Shown here: piece after piece, positions 50,154 to 57,876 of the stretch
Layout: each line of letters begins with the position of its first letter
Position numbering within the stretch: position 1 is the first letter of the stretch
Source: Clostridia bacterium
GTDB lineage: Bacteria; Bacillota; Clostridia; Christensenellales; Aristaeellaceae
Length of the DNA stretch: 64,000 nt
Assembly: GCA_017448975.1 (NCBI GenBank)
Contig: JAFSKN010000040.1
Coordinates: 28,366 to 92,365, forward strand
Direction of reading: 5' to 3'
Notes under the pieces: generated by a model
The model's input: only the letters and a program-made list of their open reading frames with translations
What the model was told of the DNA's origin: nothing
The model's database searches: none
Program-made: the position numbers and the translations under genes

Positions 50154-50954
50154 ATGGACACCCTGAAATTATACTGGAAATCCATGGGCATTCTGATGAA
50201 AAGCCAATTGCAGTACCCCGCCTCCTTCGTCATGCAGACGATCGCCCAGCTGGTCATGGAGGGGGGCGAGCTGCTGGCGGTGATCCTGATCGTGGACCGG
50301 TTCGATTCCCTGAACCAGTGGATGCCCGGCGACCTGTATTTCTTTTTCGGCATGATGTCCGTCACCTTTTACCTGACGGAGTTTTTGGGGCGGGGCGTTA
50401 CCGGAGCCTTTCCCAGCATGGTGCGCTCCGGGCAATTGGACACCCTGCTTTTGCGCCCCCGGGGCGTGCTGACGCAGGTGCTTTGCAGCGCCATCGACCC
50501 CCGCCGCGTCGCCTGCATCGCCGTGGGCACGGCGGCGCTGATCTTAGGCAGCAAGATGGCAGGGGTAGAATGGACGCTGCTCAAAGCCCTGGCCCTTTCG
50601 GAATCCATCCTGTTAGGCGTGATGCTGGTGCTGGGTCTGTTTTTGATCGAAGCGGTGCTGTGCATCCATTCCGTGAAATCCGTGGAACTGACCAACGCCC
50701 TCACCTACGGCGGCCGCAGCGCCTGCCAGTACCCCATCGACATTTTCCCCCGTCCCCTGCGGGTGCTGTTCACGGTGGTGGCGCCCTTCGCCCTCACCCT
50801 CCACGTGCCCGCCGCCTACATCTTAGGCAAGCCCCTCTACGGCTGGCCCGCCTGGACGGCGTTCGTCACCCCCCTGGCCGGGGCCGCCGCGTTCTGGATT
50901 TTGTACGCCGTGTTTCAAAAGGCCATGAAGTTTTACCGGTCTACGGGGAACTGA
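50154..50954 (+). CDS. ABC-2 permease, DUF990-type (second)
   Basis: A 266-residue membrane protein, MDTLKLYWKSMGILMKSQLQ at the start, with helices throughout and the family stretch SVKSVELTNALTYGGRSACQ. It is the partner of the permease at 48942-49733. ATG 50154 follows GGAGG at 5 nt. The last 36 codons (PAWTAFVTPLAGAAAFWILY onwards) recur at 51925-52032 behind the GNAT toxin cassette. Confidence 0.92.
   Translation: MDTLKLYWKSMGILMKSQLQYPASFVMQTIAQLVMEGGELLAVILIVDRFDSLNQWMPGDLYFFFGMMSVTFYLTEFLGRGVTGAFPSMVRSGQLDTLLLRPRGVLTQVLCSAIDPRRVACIAVGTAALILGSKMAGVEWTLLKALALSESILLGVMLVLGLFLIEAVLCIHSVKSVELTNALTYGGRSACQYPIDIFPRPLRVLFTVVAPFALTLHVPAAYILGKPLYGWPAWTAFVTPLAGAAAFWILYAVFQKAMKFYRSTGN
50847..50954 (+). 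repeat. Direct repeat B1: 3' end of the second permease gene
   Basis: 108 bp of coding sequence including the stop. It recurs at 51925-52032 with 7 mismatches and no gaps. Confidence 0.93.
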
Positions 50955-51003
50955 AAGAAAAAATAGTTTACAAAAAGTTTACAAGAATGCCGAGGAAAAT
51001 GAG

Positions 51004-51032
51004 TTGACAATGGCAAAAATACTGCTTATAAT
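51004..51032 (+). promoter_or_regulatory. Consensus sigma-A promoter of the GNAT toxin cassette
   Basis: TTGACA (51004-51009), 17 bp, TATAAT (51027-51032), perfect consensus, 50 bp after the permease stop. Confidence 0.9.
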
Positions 51033-51122
51033 AAAATACCAATTTTGAACGATTTGGTTTTCGCTTGTCCGGATAATACAAGCGCAGGAATCAAAGACTG
51101 GAAGGAGACAGGAGGCGGTTGT

Positions 51123-51329
51123 ATGGCTACAAGCAGCATTTCCGAAACGGTCTATATTAAAGACCGAAAGAAAATTGCCCGTTTTGTAAAAGCGCTGGAG
51201 CAATCAAAAGCGTCAAAGGCAAAAGAAATCGTCTTTTCCAGGCCCGTTGAACAAATCACCGATCCGGCGGCCATACGGAAGATATTTGGAGATACGAACA
51301 ATGACGGGTTACAAGATCATCACAATTGA
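51123..51329 (+). CDS. Small antitoxin-like protein upstream of a GNAT toxin
   Basis: A 68-residue protein, MATSSISETVYIKDRKKIAR at the start (ribosome binding site GGAGGCGG) and a DPAAIRKIFGDT motif near the C-terminus. Its size, position and 29-nt overlap with the acetyltransferase gene are those of antitoxins of GNAT-type modules, which bind promoter DNA through an N-terminal fold. No known antitoxin family is identified with certainty. Confidence 0.65.
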   Translation: MATSSISETVYIKDRKKIARFVKALEQSKASKAKEIVFSRPVEQITDPAAIRKIFGDTNNDGLQDHHN

Positions 51330-51888
51330 CAGCCTGATTGAATCCATTGGAGAGGAAGCGCTAAATGCCATCCTCTCCAATTATTCTTGTCCGATGAATA
51401 CCGACATAGAGGATTTTCTTCACAATAAGGCGGTGACCTTCTCCCGGCAAGGATTAGCGAAGACACATCTTGTTTTCACAAGCTATAAGGGAAATGTGGT
51501 GCTTGCCGGTTACTTTTCGCTTGCAAACAAAACGCTGTTTATCCCTGATAAAGCCAGGATGGGCGCAAGCCTGAAAAAACGGCTTGCCAAGTTTTCCACC
51601 CGCATCCCGGAAACAAAAATGACCATACTTTCCGCACCGCTGATCGCCCAGCTTGGGAAAAACTATACCAACGGATATGACGCTTTAATCACCGGGGACG
51701 AACTGCTGAAAATGGCCTGCGATATTATTCAGACCATGCAGCTTGCGTTAGGCGGAAAGGCCGTTTATCTTGAATGTGCCCCCGCTCCCGGACTGATTCA
51801 CTTTTACGAGGAAAACGGTTTTCAAGTCTTTTCAGAAAGAATCACCGAACATTCTGAAACGCTGGTGCAAATGATTCGGTATTTCTAA
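51301..51888 (+). CDS. GNAT-family acetyltransferase, probable toxin
   Basis: A 195-residue protein. After an N-terminal helical part (IEDFLHNKAVTFSRQGLAKT) comes a GNAT core: VVLAGYFSLANKTLFIP (strand 4), LIAQLGKNYTNGY (acetyl-CoA loop region), YLECAPAPGLIHFYEENGFQ (strand 5 and helix). GNAT toxins of two-gene modules acetylate charged tRNA. The start ATG 51301 has GGAG at 10 nt and overlaps the small upstream gene by 29 nt. The pair sits between two copies of a permease 3' end. A free metabolic acetyltransferase cannot be excluded. Confidence 0.75.
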   Translation: MTGYKIITIDSLIESIGEEALNAILSNYSCPMNTDIEDFLHNKAVTFSRQGLAKTHLVFTSYKGNVVLAGYFSLANKTLFIPDKARMGASLKKRLAKFSTRIPETKMTILSAPLIAQLGKNYTNGYDALITGDELLKMACDIIQTMQLALGGKAVYLECAPAPGLIHFYEENGFQVFSERITEHSETLVQMIRYF

Positions 51889-51924
51889 TCATTTAATCAG
51901 GATTGGTTCTTCGGCTCTGACTCG

Positions 51925-52032
51925 CCCACCTGGACGGCCTTCGTCACTCCCCTGGCCGGGGCCGCCGCGTTCTGGATGCTGTACGCCGTGTTTCAAAAGG
52001 CCATGAAGTTTTACCGGTCTACGGGAAGCTGA
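51925..52032 (+). pseudogene. Direct repeat B2: duplicated 3' end of the permease gene behind the GNAT cassette
   Basis: It reads PTWTAFVTPLAGAAAFWMLY and on to YRSTGS plus TGA in the permease frame, 36 codons with intact stop. There are seven differences from 50847-50954 in 108 bp, four of them in synonymous codon changes. The fragment has no 5' part and no start. Confidence 0.92.
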
Positions 52033-52088
52033 ACGCGCCTCCCTGCGTATTATTAATGGAAAGATTCGCAGCAAAAGGAGGAACGGGT

Positions 52089-52697
52089 ATGAAAAGATTC
52101 TGTGCGGCCGTGCTGGCATTGCTATTGGCAATCCAGGCGTTTCCCGTGCGCGCGGAGGAAGGCCGCATATATTATTACAATACCAAAGGCGGTGGACGCC
52201 GCCTGCATACTGATCCCGAATGTCCCACCATTTCGGATTATCTGCGTCCCCTGACAGCGCTGACGGAGACAGAAGTCCGTCATCCTCGATTCAGGGACAT
52301 GGCCATGTGTACGGTTTGCTCAAACGGGCTGGAAGCGCCGCCGTCGGACGAGTTCGCCTTTGCTTTGCTGCCCGTACAGGAAAAAGCAGCGCAGAGCAAC
52401 GGAATCTACACGCTGCCGGGAACCGATATGATTCAGCCGGATGAAGCGTTTTCACAAGTGGCAGTTTTGATGATGGTCCAATTGTCTTTGCTCAGATCAG
52501 ACGCGGTCCATGGCCTTTATATGATCTATTACTACCCGGAAAGCGCCCGGTATGGGAGGCCGTATTACGATTTCACAGTCATGCGGGAAACCCATGGCAC
52601 GTTTTCAGAAGATTTTTCCTTAAAAACCCTGGGATACATCGCCCTGGATGCCGAAACAAAAAAACTGCTGTATGCAGAGCGGTTCACGGATGACTGA
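52089..52697 (+). CDS. Secreted protein with His/Cys metal-site motif
   Basis: A 202-residue exported protein: signal peptide MKRFCAAVLALLLAIQAFPV plus RA, then a domain with LHTDPECPTISDYLRPLTAL and MCTVCSNG, an H-x3-C...C-x2-C pattern as seen in small metal-binding modules of bacterial surface proteins. The remainder is beta-rich with DFTVMRETHGTFSEDFSLKT. ATG 52089 follows AAAGGAGG at 6 nt; a longer in-frame ATG at 52056 is discarded. Function unknown. Confidence 0.75.
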   Translation: MKRFCAAVLALLLAIQAFPVRAEEGRIYYYNTKGGGRRLHTDPECPTISDYLRPLTALTETEVRHPRFRDMAMCTVCSNGLEAPPSDEFAFALLPVQEKAAQSNGIYTLPGTDMIQPDEAFSQVAVLMMVQLSLLRSDAVHGLYMIYYYPESARYGRPYYDFTVMRETHGTFSEDFSLKTLGYIALDAETKKLLYAERFTDD

Positions 52698-52749
52698 AAA
52701 AACGGAACGCAGGGAACCGTTCCCTGTGCTGGGAAAGGGGGAATAAAGG

Positions 52750-53475
52750 ATGCCCGCCATCACCACCCAGGCCATCGTGCTGCGCCACGCGGATTACCGG
52801 GAGCATGACCGGATGCTCACTTTGCTTTCCCCGTCCATGGGGCGGATCGAGGCACTGTGCCGGGGCTGCAAGCGGCCTCAAAGTCCGTTGCTTTCGGCCA
52901 GCGAATGGTTCGCCTTAGGGGAATATGTGCTGTTCGCGGGCAAGGGGCACATGACCGTGACCTCCTGCAACCTGACGGAGAGCTTCTTCCCCCTGCGCAC
53001 GGATTACGACCGGCTGAAGCACGCCACCTATCTGCTGTCCGTGGCGGAGGCCGCCGCCCAGCCGGGGGAGCGGGCGGTGGAGCTGTTCACGCTGCTGGCC
53101 CGGTCGCTCTCCCGTTTGGCGTACACCGACCGGGACGCCCAGGCCGTTTCCGCCGCGTTCCTGCTGCATTTTTCCGCCATCAGCGGCTACCGGCCCCGGC
53201 TTTCCCATTGCGTGCGCTGCGGCAGGGAAATGCAGGACGGGGAGATCCGCCTGTTCGATATTGAAAACGGCGGCCTGCTGTGCGAAAAATGCGCTGCCGG
53301 ACTGACCCAGGCCCACCCCGTCACCCCGGATCAGGTGCGCTGGATGCGGGACGTGCTGGCCCGGGGCATCGACAAAACCGACCAGTCCCCCCAAAACGCC
53401 CCCGGCCCGCTGCTGGCCGCCTACGTGGGCGAACGATTGGAAAAGCCCCTCGTACAGGAAGGGCTTTGGAAGTGA
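52750..53475 (+). CDS. recO: DNA repair protein RecO
   Basis: A 241-residue RecO: N-terminal OB fold (TQAIVLRHADYREHDRMLTL, MGRIEALCRGCKRP), a helical middle, and a zinc site made by CVRCGRE (~155) and CEKCAAG (~177). RecO loads RecA with RecF/RecR and anneals single strands. The gene stands between a secreted protein and yabP; in many Bacillota it neighbours era and glyS instead. GGGGGAATAAAGG precedes the ATG. Confidence 0.93.
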   Translation: MPAITTQAIVLRHADYREHDRMLTLLSPSMGRIEALCRGCKRPQSPLLSASEWFALGEYVLFAGKGHMTVTSCNLTESFFPLRTDYDRLKHATYLLSVAEAAAQPGERAVELFTLLARSLSRLAYTDRDAQAVSAAFLLHFSAISGYRPRLSHCVRCGREMQDGEIRLFDIENGGLLCEKCAAGLTQAHPVTPDQVRWMRDVLARGIDKTDQSPQNAPGPLLAAYVGERLEKPLVQEGLWK

Positions 53476-53476
53476 T

Positions 53477-53630
53477 AGAGAGTTAAAAAATGGAGAGTTG
53501 GGAGTTGAGAGTTGAGATTATATAGTCTACAAGCTGTGGAATCCAAATTGTTCGACTATGTAAATCTGCACTCTGCACTCTGTACTCCCATCTCAACTCT
53601 CAACTCCCAACTCTCCACTCTCAACTCTGT
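53477..53630. repeat. Heptad-arm inverted repeat (GAGAGTT family, copy 4, longest)
   Basis: The left arm has GAGAGTT, GAGAGTT, GGGAGTT, GAGAGTT, GAGATTA. The right arm has ACTCTGC units and then CTCAACTCTCAACTCCCAAC and CTCTCCACTCTCAACTCTG. The centre is TATAGTC...GACTATG. It begins within the last bases of recO and ends about 60 bp ahead of yabP. Confidence 0.8.
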
Positions 53631-53691
53631 CCCCCCTCTCTCCGCATATCCCGCCGCCCCTCCGCATACATTGCCAGCGGAGGTGATTTGC

Positions 53692-53976
53692 ATGGAGAAG
53701 GAGCAGGCGGCGCGGCCCGTGGCGAAGAACCACACCCTGTCCATGGAGAACCGGCAGCGGGCGCTGCTGACAGGGGTGAGCGAGGTGCTGGGCTTCGACG
53801 AAGGCCAGGTGATCCTGATGACGGACAACGGCGAAATCGCCCTGACCGGGGAAGGGCTGCACGTGACCCGCCTGATGCTGGAGGAAGGGCAATTGGCGGT
53901 GGAGGGCAAGATCGACAGCGTGTTTTATACCCAGCGCACCCGCCGCCGGGGCCTGTTTCGGGGCAAAAGCAAATGA
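53692..53976 (+). CDS. yabP: Sporulation protein YabP
   Basis: The 94-residue product matches YabP: HTLSMENRQRALLTGVSEVL, GFDEGQVILMTDNGEIALTG, EGLHVTRLMLEEGQLAVEGK and IDSVFYT are the conserved blocks. YabP is needed for spore cortex or coat assembly and lies with yabQ in an operon read in the mother cell. ATG 53692 follows GGAGGTGATT. Its stop overlaps the yabQ start. Confidence 0.9.
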   Translation: MEKEQAARPVAKNHTLSMENRQRALLTGVSEVLGFDEGQVILMTDNGEIALTGEGLHVTRLMLEEGQLAVEGKIDSVFYTQRTRRRGLFRGKSK

Positions 53977-54284
53977 TCTTCTTTGAAACCGCCGGGCAGG
54001 CCCGGTGTTTTCTGCTGCTGTGGGGCGCGGGCTTTTTCGCGGCGGCGCTGTACGACGGGCTCCGGCTGCTCCGCGTCCGCTGCTCCCCATGGCTTGGTGC
54101 GGCGCTGGATTTCCTCTGGTGCCTGTGCGTGTGCGCCTGCTGCGCCCTGGCGCTGGGCCTCGGCGGCGAAGGGACGGCGCGGCTGTTCTCCCTCCTGGGC
54201 CTGTGCTGCGGCGCGGCGGTCTATTGCTTAGGGCCAAGAGCCGCGTGGACGGCGATCAAAACATGGGGACGGCGAAAGAAGTAA
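53973..54284 (+). CDS. yabQ: Spore cortex protein YabQ
   Basis: A 103-residue membrane protein with three helices, starting MIFFETAGQARCFLLLWGAG and with LDFLWCLCVCACCALALGLG in the middle, the YabQ pattern. It overlaps yabP by 4 nt (ATGA). In Bacillus, divIC follows; here composite element 5 follows and no divIC is present. Together with yabP it indicates that the organism can form spores or recently could. Confidence 0.85.
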   Translation: MIFFETAGQARCFLLLWGAGFFAAALYDGLRLLRVRCSPWLGAALDFLWCLCVCACCALALGLGGEGTARLFSLLGLCCGAAVYCLGPRAAWTAIKTWGRRKK

Positions 54285-54300
54285 CGCCGCCCCGCTTTTA

Positions 54301-54735
54301 GTTTTCTCAGGGGCCTCCGCGGCCCCAGTTCCGCAGCCTCAAAGGTCACAACTCCCCTTCATGGGGAGATTGCTCCCTTTCGGCTGATCTCACCGCCGAT
54401 GAGATTTCCGCCACAGGCGGTCATCGGCGGTTCGTCCCCGCGGCAGGGGACTTCGCCCCCTGCACCCCGTCAGGCGATTTACAAACGGATAAAACAAACA
54501 ATACGCGCCAGCTTAGAAAAAATCATATAACAAGCTCCTGGGCATAGAAAAACGAGGATATGACCAGGAAAAAGCTCGCTTTTTCCCTGGCATATTCCTC
54601 GTTTTTCAGGTGCGCTTCGCGCAAAATGGGCGGCTTTGCCGCCCGCCCAGGAGCGATGATCGTCGTCCCGAGAATGGGTCCAGGGCCCAAGCGGGCCCTG
54701 GTTCAGGGGTGTGGGGGCTGAAGAAGCCCCCACGA
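54301..54735. repeat. Composite multi-hairpin intergenic element, copy 5 (second subfamily)
   Basis: Hairpin GGGGCCtccgcGGCCCC (54311-54326), structured module Z (54330-54439, minus), CAGGGGacttcgCCCCCTG (54445-54462), clover-like centre 54534-54654, and the right hairpin pair 54676-54732 (GGGCCCaagcGGGCCC, GGGGGCTgaagaAGCCCCC). The centre has outer stem GCTCCTGGGC/GCCCAGGAGC, long stem AAAAACGAGGATATG.. with AAAAAGCTCGCTTTTT tip, TGCGCttcGCGCA and GGGCGGCtttGCCGCCC. It has the same architecture as copies 1-4 with different stem sequences. Confidence 0.85.
54330..54439 (-). repeat. Structured element Z (GGGGACGAA...GGCTGCGGA family, copy 2)
   Basis: Read on the minus strand: GGGGACGAA, stem CCGCCGATGA/TCATCGGCGG around CCGCCtgtGGCGG, TGAGATCAGCCGAAA, GAGCAAT, hairpin CTCCCCatgaaGGGGAG, TTGTG, TTGAGGCTGCGGA. 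The constant blocks match X and Y, while the second hairpin differs in sequence but keeps its pairing. Confidence 0.8.
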
Positions 54736-54738
54736 TCT

Positions 54739-55425
54739 TTACTCAAACTCCACGCATCCCAAGGCCAGCAGCAGCGCCCGGTCGGCCTGGTCGCCGGGGG
54801 AAAAGCCCAAAGCGCTGCGGGCGGCCACGACGGCCCGGCGGGTGGAAGCGCCGAAGACCCCGTCCGCGCCGCCGTACAGGAAGCCTTTCTGAATCAGCCG
54901 AAGCTGCAATTGACGCACGTCGGCGCCCCGGTCCCCTTCCCGCAGGGTGCGCAGGCCCCAGTTCAGGGGGCCGTAGGGGCCGCCCTCAATGACCACCCGC
55001 GTGCCGGTGGGCACCATGGCGTAGAGCCTTTCCGCGTCGCTCACGTTCATGCGGATGCAGCCGTGAGAAGCGTTTTTGCCGATGGAGCTTGGCTTGTTGG
55101 TGCCATGGAGGCCGTAGCTGCCCCAGGGCACGTTGAGGCCCAGAAATCGGGTGCCGAAGCCGGAAAGGTCCGTCATGAACCGGGAAGTGACGCGGAACGC
55201 GCCGATGGGGGAGGGCGTGTCCCCCGCGCCCGACGCGATGGAAAACACTGCCGTCGCTTCCCCATTTTTGTACACTGTCAGGCGCTTGCTGTCCAATTCC
55301 ACCCAGATCAGCATCCGTTCCGGCCCCGCCGAGGCGGGAAGAACAGCCGCTTTTTCCCCCTGCACCCATCCCCACATGAGCAGCGCCGCCACCCCCAGCG
55401 CTGCTTTGGCCCACCGCCTGCGCAT
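54739..55425 (-). CDS. L,D-transpeptidase with peptidoglycan-binding domain
   Basis: A 228-residue exported enzyme: N-terminal signal/anchor (AALGVAALLMWGWV), YkuD catalytic domain (~residues 38-147) with the active-site HGTNKPSSIGKNASHGCIRM (His and Cys intact), and a C-terminal peptidoglycan-binding domain (LREGDRGADVRQLQLRLIQK). It would make 3-3 crosslinks or attach proteins to peptidoglycan, often during sporulation. It is bracketed by composite elements 5 and 6, with Z and Y on either side. Confidence 0.93.
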   Translation of the reverse strand: MRRRWAKAALGVAALLMWGWVQGEKAAVLPASAGPERMLIWVELDSKRLTVYKNGEATAVFSIASGAGDTPSPIGAFRVTSRFMTDLSGFGTRFLGLNVPWGSYGLHGTNKPSSIGKNASHGCIRMNVSDAERLYAMVPTGTRVVIEGGPYGPLNWGLRTLREGDRGADVRQLQLRLIQKGFLYGGADGVFGASTRRAVVAARSALGFSPGDQADRALLLALGCVEFE

Positions 55426-55480
55426 ACCGCATACACCTCCCCGGCAGGATATGCGGCGGAATAGGAAATGATGCGAGAAA

Positions 55481-55903
55481 TCAGGGGCCTCTGCGGCCCC
55501 TGAAACCCCGCAGCAGGGGACTTCGCCCCCTGCACCCCGTCAAGCAATCAGCAAACACGAAAAACTAACAATTTGCGACTGTCTGGAAAAGTTATATTGC
55601 AAGCTCCTGGGCAAAGAAAAACGAGGATATGACCAGGAAAAAGCGAGCTTTTTTCCTGGCATATTCCTCGTTTTTCAGGTGCGCGTCGCGCACCTATGGG
55701 CGGCTTTGCCGCCCGCCCAGGAGCAACGGTAGGCGACCTGGAGATGGGTCCAGGGCCCAGATGGGCCCTGGTTCGGGGGTTTGGGGGGACGAACCGCCGA
55801 TGACCGCCTGTGGCGGGAATTTCATCGGCGGTGAGATCAGCCGAAACAAGCAATCTCCGAAGGAGTTGCGCAGATTGAGGCTGCGGATGGAAGAAGCCCC
55901 CAT
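55481..55903. repeat. Composite multi-hairpin intergenic element, copy 6 (second subfamily)
   Basis: Left part 55481-55545 (CAGGGGCCtctgcGGCCCCTG, CAGGGGacttcgCCCCCTGCACCCCGTCAAG), clover-like centre 55603-55724 (GCTCCTGGGC/GCCCAGGAGC, the AAAAACGAGGATATG stem, GTGCGCgtcGCGCAC, GGGCGGCtttGCCGCCC), GGGCCCagatGGGCCC (55753-55768), module Y (55785-55887) and GAAGCCCCC. The centre is closely similar to copy 5. Confidence 0.85.
55785..55887 (+). repeat. Structured element Y (GGGGACGAA...GGCTGCGGA family, copy 3)
   Basis: GGGGACGAA, stem CCGCCGATGA/TCATCGGCGG around CCGCCtgtGGCGG, TGAGATCAGCCGAAA, AAGCAAT, the shortened hairpin CTCCgaaGGAG, TTGCG, TTGAGGCTGCGGA. Compared with X the first stem has an entirely different sequence but the same pairing. 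Confidence 0.8.
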
Positions 55904-55908
55904 ATCTT

Positions 55909-57309
55909 TTATACCGGCATGGTGTCGTCCTTCTTGTCGTAGGCGGCGGGGTCGGCCTTGAGCTGCTGCGCCTGACGCCACTGGAAGAACTTGGTGGCAA
56001 CCTGGGGGAACAGGGCGTAGGAGAGCACGTCCTCTTCCTGCTGGCTGTACTGCTGGATTTCCTTGCGGTAGCCCTCCAGCTCGGGGGCGATGTCGTCGGC
56101 GGGGCGGTGGGTGATCACCTTTTCATCGCCGATGCACTTCTTGCGCACGTCCTCATTGACGGGGGCGGGCAGGCGGCCGTATTCGCCTTTCAGCAGGCCC
56201 TTGCTTTCCTTGGTGACCATCTTGTAGCGTTCGCCGCCCAGCACATTCATCACGGCCTGGGTGCCCACGATCTGGGAGGTGGGGGTCACCAGGGGCGGAT
56301 ACCCGAAGTCCTTGCGGACCTTGGGCACTTCTTCCAGCACGGCGTAGTATTTGTCCATGGCGTTGGCCTGCTTGAGCTGGCCGATGAGGTTGGACAGCAT
56401 GCCGCCGGGCACCTGATATTGCAGGGCTTTCGCGTTGACGGACAGCACTTTGTCCGGGTCGCGCCAGCCGTCCTTGGTGAGGCGTTCGGCCACGCCGCGG
56501 AAATGCTCGGCGATCTTGGCCAGCAGCTCTTCGTCCAGGCCGGTATCGTACTCGGTGCCCTTGAGGGCCGCAACGATGGACTCGGTGGCGGGCTGGCTGG
56601 TGCCGCCGCCCAGGGGGGACAGGGCCGTGTCGACCACGTCCACACCCGCTTCCACGGCCTTGATGACGGTCATGGAGCCGGTACCGGCGGTGTTGTGGGT
56701 ATGCAGCACGATGGGCAGCTTGGTGTTGGCCTTCAGCTTCTTGATGAGGGAATAGGCGTTGAAGGGCAAAAGCAGGCCCGCCATATCCTTGATGCAGATC
56801 AGGTCCGCGCCCATGGCCTCGATTTCCTTGGCCAGGTTTACGAAGTATTCCTCGGTGTGCACCGGGGAGGTGGTGTAGCTCATGGCGACCTCGGCGGTGC
56901 CGTTGTACGCCTTGCAGGCTTTAACGGCCTTTTCCATGTTCCGCAGGTCGTTCAGGGCGTCGAAGATGCGGATGATGTCGATGCCGTTGTCGATGGACTT
57001 TTTCACGAAGTAGTCCACCACGTCGTCGGCGTAGTGCTTATAGCCTAAGATGTTCTGCCCGCGCAGCAGCATTTGCAGCTTGGTGTTGGGCAGGGCTTTG
57101 CGCAGCTGGCGCAGCCGGTCCCAGGGGTCTTCGTTCAGGAAGCGCAGGCAGCTGTCAAACGTCGCGCCGCCCCAGCATTCCAGGGAGAAGTAGCCCACCT
57201 TGTCCAGCTTTTCGCAGGCGGGCAGCATTTCATCCAGCCGCATGCGCGTGGCCGCCTGGCTCTGGTGCGCGTCGCGCAGGATGGTATCGGTAATTTGAAC
57301 TTTCGCCAT
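55909..57309 (-). CDS. oadA: Biotin-dependent carboxyltransferase (OadA / pyruvate carboxylase B type), without biotin domain
   Basis: A 466-residue protein: HMGL-like TIM barrel with ITDTILRDAHQSQAATRM at the start (metal site), the conserved YFSLECWGGATFDSCLRFL and LPIVLHTHNTAGTGSMTVIK, and the PYC_OADA domain to the end. It transfers CO2 between oxaloacetate or pyruvate and biotin. The usual C-terminal biotinyl domain is absent; the carrier is encoded separately at 59913. It is the last gene of the leftward Na+-pump operon, 13 nt behind the ATPase-like gene. Start 57309 follows AAAAGGAG. Confidence 0.93.
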   Translation of the reverse strand: MAKVQITDTILRDAHQSQAATRMRLDEMLPACEKLDKVGYFSLECWGGATFDSCLRFLNEDPWDRLRQLRKALPNTKLQMLLRGQNILGYKHYADDVVDYFVKKSIDNGIDIIRIFDALNDLRNMEKAVKACKAYNGTAEVAMSYTTSPVHTEEYFVNLAKEIEAMGADLICIKDMAGLLLPFNAYSLIKKLKANTKLPIVLHTHNTAGTGSMTVIKAVEAGVDVVDTALSPLGGGTSQPATESIVAALKGTEYDTGLDEELLAKIAEHFRGVAERLTKDGWRDPDKVLSVNAKALQYQVPGGMLSNLIGQLKQANAMDKYYAVLEEVPKVRKDFGYPPLVTPTSQIVGTQAVMNVLGGERYKMVTKESKGLLKGEYGRLPAPVNEDVRKKCIGDEKVITHRPADDIAPELEGYRKEIQQYSQQEEDVLSYALFPQVATKFFQWRQAQQLKADPAAYDKKDDTMPV

Positions 57310-57322
57310 GATGATTCTCCTT

Positions 57323-57850
57323 TTAAGCAAACTTCTTGCTCACCGTCAGTTCTACCGTTCCGCCGCGAATGCTGACCTTGATCGTGTCCGCCAGCTTCTT
57401 TAAGGTAGAATGTTCATAGCCGTCCCATTCAGGGTCGCTGCACACGATTGTGTGTTCGTTCTGACCATCGTATACATACTGATTGTTTTGCTTTACTTCG
57501 ACCACCATGGTTTCCTCAAAAATATCCCGCAGCATTCCAAGGAAGCTCTTGGCCGCCTCATTTTGCCGGGAAGTGGCAACGGACAGCAGAAGCATGCGCT
57601 TTTCCATATCCATCGCGGTGTTAGCAGACACATGCAAATCATACTGCGACCCACTGAACTCGATCCAGAAGGAGGCCTCAATTTCGCCTGTAATGCTTCT
57701 CACCAGGCTCAGCACTTCCTCCGTGCACAGCTGGAGACGCAGGGAATCCTTTTGATTTAAGCCCTTGTAGGCGGCAACCTTTTGCGCTTCTTTCACCGCT
57801 TCGGAAAATCCATGCTCCTGATTGTCAATCTTGATAACATCCGATTTCAT
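57323..57850 (-). CDS. Divergent RsbW-like (HATPase fold) regulator
   Basis: A 175-residue protein resembling anti-sigma/serine-kinase folds. LRLQLCTEEVLSLVRSITGE matches the N-box helix position, but without the usual Asn; a long middle insertion (~75-125) and a final TIKVSIRGGTVELTVSKKFA follow. It lies 26 nt behind a STAS-domain gene, the usual partner. The altered ATP site suggests binding rather than kinase activity, or a changed mechanism. Classification rests on context and weak sequence similarity. Confidence 0.6.
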   Translation of the reverse strand: MKSDVIKIDNQEHGFSEAVKEAQKVAAYKGLNQKDSLRLQLCTEEVLSLVRSITGEIEASFWIEFSGSQYDLHVSANTAMDMEKRMLLLSVATSRQNEAAKSFLGMLRDIFEETMVVEVKQNNQYVYDGQNEHTIVCSDPEWDGYEHSTLKKLADTIKVSIRGGTVELTVSKKFA

Positions 57851-57876
57851 TGTCCGGCACTCCTTTCGCTTTTGCG

